Shown here: positions 5,473-8,702 of the stretch, piece by piece
How the letters are laid out: the number at the start of each line of letters is the position of its first letter
Position numbering within the stretch: the stretch's first letter is position 1
Source of the DNA: Sphaerochaetaceae bacterium
GTDB lineage: Bacteria > Spirochaetota > Spirochaetia > Sphaerochaetales > Sphaerochaetaceae
NCBI GenBank assembly: GCA_023231265.1
Contig: JALNVT010000099.1
Location: 1 to 8,702 of the forward strand
Length of the DNA stretch: 8,702 nucleotides
Direction: 5' to 3'
Translations under genes and position numbers: made by a program
Notes under the pieces: generated by a model
What the model saw: the letters and a program-made list of their open reading frames with translations, nothing else
The model's database searches: none
What the model was told of the DNA's origin: nothing

Positions 5473-6669
5473 ATGAGTGAAAAAAATACAAATAAAACAG
5501 AAGAAAAACAGGCTCCTGTATTAACAGCAGAAGAAAAAGTAAAAATTAATATAGAGAAAAAAAAGAAAGCAGCTAAAAGAAAAAAGAATATCACAAGACT
5601 TATAGTTCTTGCAGTGATAATTGCTGCTGCATATATATTCCAAACCAAGAATTCCTCAGGTTATTATCCATGGCAGGATGCTGAAGCTATTGAAGCTTCA
5701 AAGATAGTTGCTCCGGAAGAAATCACTGTCCAATCTCTTATATATTCAACTACAGTTGATATCAGTGGAGAATTAGATCCTTTGGATACACAGGAAGTTT
5801 ATTCCAAATCTGATGCTACAGTCACAGCGGTTTATGTTGAAGAAGGTGATTACGTTAAAGCAGGAGATCTTCTTGCTACAATGGATGATACTGATGAACA
5901 ATATGCAATTGCAGAACTTGAAGCTGAAATTAAAGAATCCAAGATTAAAGGTACTTCTTCTGAATTGGCATTATTAGAGATGGAATTGGTAAGTTACCAA
6001 TCTGCTCTAGCTGACACCAAGTTATATGCTCCAATTGATGGTATCGTAACATCTGTTGATGTTGATGTTGATGATTATGCAGAAACTCAAGATAGTTGTT
6101 TCACAATTATTGACCCCTCCAAATTAGTTGCAGAAGTAGAAATTGATGAGATTGATTTGAGATACATTGATTCTGATAGCATTGCTACTTTCACATTTGA
6201 TTCAGTTCCAGGTGTTACAAGTGAAGCTTATATTTCCTACATGCCTTATGCTGGTTATCTTTCAGATGAAGGTATTGGTGTAAAACTTGTTGATTTCACA
6301 ATCGACAATCCACCAGAAGGTGTTTATCCTGGTTACTCTTTTGAAGGAACTATAAAAGGTCAAACTGATGAAGCTATATTAATTGTAGAGACAGATGCTG
6401 TAAAAACAGACTCTGATGGTTACTCTTATGTTATGAAGAAAAATGATAGCGGCGAACCTGAAAAAACAATTGTTACAACTGATTACTTAACAGAAGGTTA
6501 TGTAGAAATAATGACAGGTGATGTTTCAGAAGGTGATGTACTGTTGGTATTCCCAACTGTTTCTTCCTCTGACGATGATGATTCATCATCAAGCTTCAGC
6601 CTATTATCAACCGGTGGTGGCCCAGGTCAAGGTCCAGGAAATAATGGAAACGCACCAGGAAGGGACTAG
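5473..6669 (+). CDS. MacA-like periplasmic adaptor of a tripartite efflux pump
   Basis: This 398-residue membrane-fusion (HlyD/RND-adaptor) protein links the inner-membrane MacB complex to TolC. A Lys-rich cytoplasmic start (22-39) precedes one membrane anchor (about 40-56) with no cleavage site. The first biotinyl-lipoyl half is at about 95-138 (YVEEGDYVKAGDLLATMDD). A short helical hairpin (about 141-182), the second lipoyl half (LYAPIDGIVTSVDVDVDDY, 184-202) and beta-barrel/membrane-proximal domains (about 215-362) follow. The hairpin is much shorter than in E. coli MacA. After the last domain comes an acidic Ser run (364-374) and a Gly/Pro/Asn tail (380-398), probably disordered. AGGAGA (5460-5465) overlaps the tolC stop codon and suggests coupled translation. 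The next gene starts immediately after the stop. Confidence 0.88.
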   Translation: MSEKNTNKTEEKQAPVLTAEEKVKINIEKKKKAAKRKKNITRLIVLAVIIAAAYIFQTKNSSGYYPWQDAEAIEASKIVAPEEITVQSLIYSTTVDISGELDPLDTQEVYSKSDATVTAVYVEEGDYVKAGDLLATMDDTDEQYAIAELEAEIKESKIKGTSSELALLEMELVSYQSALADTKLYAPIDGIVTSVDVDVDDYAETQDSCFTIIDPSKLVAEVEIDEIDLRYIDSDSIATFTFDSVPGVTSEAYISYMPYAGYLSDEGIGVKLVDFTIDNPPEGVYPGYSFEGTIKGQTDEAILIVETDAVKTDSDGYSYVMKKNDSGEPEKTIVTTDYLTEGYVEIMTGDVSEGDVLLVFPTVSSSDDDDSSSSFSLLSTGGGPGQGPGNNGNAPGRD

Positions 6670-7362
6670 ATGGAAAAAAATAACACAAAAACAATCATAA
6701 AAATAGATCATGCCAGTAGATTTTACACCGTTGGTGATATAACTGTTAAAGCTTTAAATGATGTTTCTTTAGAAATTAAAGAGGGAGAATTTACTTCAAT
6801 AATGGGTCCATCAGGTAGTGGAAAATCGACATTGATGAATCTAATTGGATGTCTTGATTCTCCATCAGATGGAAACATATATATTGATGATCAACCAACA
6901 TTCAACATGGATGAAACAGAACTAGCATTTCTTAGAAATAGTAAGGTTGGATTCATATTCCAACAGTTCAACTTGCTTTCAAAACTTACAGCGTTGGAGA
7001 ATGTAACAACACCTCTTCTATATGCTGGAATTAAAAAGAAAGAGAGAGTTGAAAGAGCAAAAGCAGCTTTAGAGAAAGTTGGACTTGGAGATAGAATTTA
7101 TCACAGACCTAACGAGATGTCAGGTGGTCAGAAGCAGAGAGTGGCTATTGCAAGAGCAATTGTTACAAATCCTTCTATCATATTGGCAGATGAACCAACA
7201 GGTGCTCTTGATTCAACAACAGGTGAGCAAATTATGGAATTATTCTGGCAGCTTCATAGCGAAGGAAGAACAATCATTTTTGTAACCCACGATAGAAATC
7301 TTGGATATCAATGTTTGAGACAGGTACATATAAAAGATGGACACTTGGAGGATGAGAAATGA
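6670..7362 (+). CDS. MacB-type ABC transporter ATP-binding protein
   Basis: This 230-residue ATPase drives the pump from the cytoplasmic face. All nucleotide-binding motifs are present: Walker A GPSGSGKST (46-54), Q-loop Q98 in FIFQQF, signature MSGGQKQR (150-157), Walker B IILADEP (170-176) with catalytic E175, D-loop ALD (179-181) and H-loop H207. The sequence is of the LolD/MacB/YknY family, which works with FtsX-like permeases through mechanotransmission rather than ordinary transport. The ATG directly follows the TAG of the adaptor gene, and the purine-rich AGGAAGGGA (6657-6665) serves as ribosome-binding site. The stop overlaps the permease start as ATGA. In E. coli MacB this domain is fused to the permease; here it is separate, as in Bacillus YknYZ. 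Confidence 0.95.
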   Translation: MEKNNTKTIIKIDHASRFYTVGDITVKALNDVSLEIKEGEFTSIMGPSGSGKSTLMNLIGCLDSPSDGNIYIDDQPTFNMDETELAFLRNSKVGFIFQQFNLLSKLTALENVTTPLLYAGIKKKERVERAKAALEKVGLGDRIYHRPNEMSGGQKQRVAIARAIVTNPSIILADEPTGALDSTTGEQIMELFWQLHSEGRTIIFVTHDRNLGYQCLRQVHIKDGHLEDEK

Positions 7363-8543
7363 TAATTGAAAATACAAAACTTGCCTTTAAGGCCCTGGTG
7401 GGAAGCAAACTTAGAACTGTACTTTCTTTATTGGGTATTGTCATTGGTGTTGCCTCTGTTGTAACTATTCTTACCTTAGGTCAGTCAATACAGACAAACA
7501 TTACAGACTCAATCTCAAGTGCAGGACCTGATCTTATTACTTTCTCTCCTTTTGACAGTGGTGAGGAAGCAGATATTTTTACAGAAGAGTATTCAACCTT
7601 TATGGCATCACTGGATGATCGTATTGAAACCGTAATGGCTATGGATAACAGCAGTACAACAGTTAGAGTTGGTCAAGAATCTGAGAGTGCCAATGTATAT
7701 GGTGTTCCAAGTACTTATGATGATAACTTGGCTCTTACCTTTGCCAGCGGAGAATTCTTTGCTCTATCCGATAGCATAACTTCCAGACAGGTTGTGGTTC
7801 TCGGTACAAATGTAGCGGAGGAGTTATTTCCAACCGGAAATGCCGTAGGAAATACTGTAATGCTCAACAGAAATGGACAGGGTAAATCTTATACAGTTGT
7901 AGGAGTATTGGAAGATAAGGATGCAATATTTTCATTGAATTTTGATGATAGTGTATTCATTCCTTATTCAACATACCAAGCAAGATTGAATAACTCTCCA
8001 AATGTAGGTTCTTATATAATCAAGGTAGCAGATGAAAATTATACTCTTGATGTTTCAGATAATGTTGAAGCTTATTATGATGATCTAATCGGTGAAGATT
8101 ATTTCAGAATCATGTCTCCTACCACAATGGCAGAGATGGCAACATCAGTTACTTCCACTCTTAGCTCTTTCTTAGCAGCAATTGCTGCAATCAGCTTGTT
8201 GGTTGGTGGTATAGGAATTATGAATATAATGCTTGTATCGGTATCAGAGAGAACGAAAGAAATTGGTATAAGAAAAGCACTTGGTGCTGCACCGGCTGTT
8301 ATTAGAGGACAATTTATTTGTGAATCTCTTGTAATAACATTGATAGGTGGTGTTATAGGAGTACTGATTGGATTGGCGGCATCTTATGGATTCTCGGTTT
8401 CAATGGGTACATCTTTTGTTATCAGTACATTCTCAATTGTCATCTCAATGGGATTCAGTATGATAATAGGATTGTTCTTTGGTTGGTATCCAGCTTTGAA
8501 GGCTTCACAGCTTGATCCAATTGATGCATTGAACTACGAGTAG
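7359..8543 (+). CDS. MacB-type FtsX-like permease
   Basis: This 394-residue protein has the complete MacB permease layout. A first membrane helix (about 20-42) is followed by a large periplasmic domain (about 43-267, the MacB_PCD type), then three helices (about 268-294, 321-345 and 355-376). The coupling-helix stretch GGIGIMNIMLVSVSERTKEIG (283-303) and the C-terminal GWYPALKASQLDPIDALNYE (375-394) are family hallmarks. A dimer would pair with two ATPase subunits and the adaptor hexamer to push substrates from the periplasm through TolC. Possible substrates by family are macrolides, peptides, lipids or lipoproteins; nothing here chooses among them. Translation is coupled to the ATPase gene by the ATGA overlap. 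It is the last gene of the operon. Confidence 0.94.
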   Translation: MIIENTKLAFKALVGSKLRTVLSLLGIVIGVASVVTILTLGQSIQTNITDSISSAGPDLITFSPFDSGEEADIFTEEYSTFMASLDDRIETVMAMDNSSTTVRVGQESESANVYGVPSTYDDNLALTFASGEFFALSDSITSRQVVVLGTNVAEELFPTGNAVGNTVMLNRNGQGKSYTVVGVLEDKDAIFSLNFDDSVFIPYSTYQARLNNSPNVGSYIIKVADENYTLDVSDNVEAYYDDLIGEDYFRIMSPTTMAEMATSVTSTLSSFLAAIAAISLLVGGIGIMNIMLVSVSERTKEIGIRKALGAAPAVIRGQFICESLVITLIGGVIGVLIGLAASYGFSVSMGTSFVISTFSIVISMGFSMIIGLFFGWYPALKASQLDPIDALNYE

Positions 8544-8562
8544 AGATACTCATAATATAATG

Positions 8563-8600
8563 AAAGCTCGTATCTTAAATGATGCGGGCTTTATTATTGG
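8563..8600. terminator. Intrinsic terminator of the efflux operon, possibly bidirectional
   Basis: AAAGCTCGTATC (8563-8574) and GATGCGGGCTTT (8581-8592) form a continuous 12-bp stem, with two G-U pairs on the plus strand and a TTAAAT loop. T-rich sequence follows on the plus strand (TTTATTATT, 8590-8598). On the minus strand the stem is followed by the moderately T-rich CATTATATT, so it could also serve the convergent gene at the right edge. Confidence 0.85.
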
Positions 8601-8641
8601 TCTGTGATTTTTTATTTACCATGTTGTATAAAAACACACTG

Positions 8642-8702
8642 TTAAAATTTAATTGTATAGTTCTTAAGTGTATTGATCTTTGCAAGAGCTAATACATCAT
8701 CA
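8642..8702 (-). CDS. Probable 3' end of a convergent gene (partial)
   Basis: One minus-strand frame enters from the right edge and stops with TAA at 8644-8642. It encodes the 19-residue tail DDVLALAKINTLKNYTIKF. The mix of hydrophobic and charged residues looks protein-like and the terminator hairpin lies 50 bases beyond. The fragment is too short to assign to a family and could be a chance open frame. Confidence 0.35.
   Translation of the reverse strand, partial: DDVLALAKINTLKNYTIKF

Noticed and set aside
5454..5648. A minus-strand frame of 64 residues rich in Phe, Ile and Leu.
   Set aside because: It is the antisense of the Lys-rich start of the adaptor gene and has no independent evidence.
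6055..6072. A tandem GTTGAT repeat (three copies) in the macA-like gene.
   Set aside because: It encodes the Val-Asp repeats of the second lipoyl half; it is too short and in frame, so it is ordinary coding bias.
6574..6590. A 17-base palindrome GATGATGA-T-TCATCATC in the macA-like gene.
   Set aside because: It results from Asp codons (GAT) next to Ser codons (TCA), and a one-base loop cannot make a useful RNA hairpin.
6518..6700. A plus-strand frame of 60 residues across the adaptor/ATPase junction.
   Set aside because: It is an out-of-frame shadow of two well-supported genes with no ribosome-binding site.
1..8702. CRISPR arrays, insertion sequences, tRNA or rRNA genes, phage or toxin-antitoxin genes.
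   Set aside because: None was seen: no regularly spaced long repeats, no transposase motifs, no cloverleaf-like sequences and no unexplained gene cassettes.

Overview
The window is AT-rich and carries nine genes: eight complete and one probable fragment at the right edge. A TolC-type outer-membrane efflux protein with a signal peptide points to a two-membrane cell. GlpP, LrgAB, YitT and a MacB split into separate ATPase and permease genes are more typical of Firmicutes-like repertoires. That mixture, with the low G+C, suggests a host-associated spirochaete (Treponema/Sphaerochaeta-like). This is an inference from gene content; no rRNA or other phylogenetic marker is present.

Left part (1-1922, plus strand). 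A 163-base leader holds a terminator-like hairpin and a 12-bp inverted repeat. It precedes glpP, a glycerol-responsive antiterminator that ends at a good intrinsic terminator (772-803). A second unit follows, lrgA-lrgB, with 14-nt overlapping frames and a strong sigma70-like promoter that lies almost on top of the lrgA start codon. It encodes a two-component membrane transporter of the LrgAB/CidAB class.

Middle part (1887-3638, minus strand). A two-gene unit reads leftward from a promoter near 3696-3724: a divergent NagB/glucosamine-6-phosphate-deaminase-like enzyme, then a YitT/DUF2179 membrane protein. The last 36 bases of the YitT gene overlap lrgB tail to tail.

Right part (4064-8543, plus strand). 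A compact four-gene operon encodes a complete tripartite efflux pump: TolC-like outer-membrane channel, MacA-like periplasmic adaptor, MacB-type ATPase and MacB-type permease. The spacings are 11 nt, 0 nt and a 4-nt ATGA overlap, and the operon ends at a 12-bp-stem terminator. The 425-base region between the NagB-like start and tolC contains an array of seven TTCAC motifs in about 100 bases and complementary segments in the tolC leader, so regulation is likely but undefined. The final 60 bases probably hold the 3' end of a convergent minus-strand gene.

All genes belong to recognisable families and I see no convincing novel defence or mobile system. The points most worth checking are regulatory: the near-leaderless lrgA, the A8 tract at the lrgA/lrgB junction, the TTCAC array, and the structured leaders of glpP and tolC.
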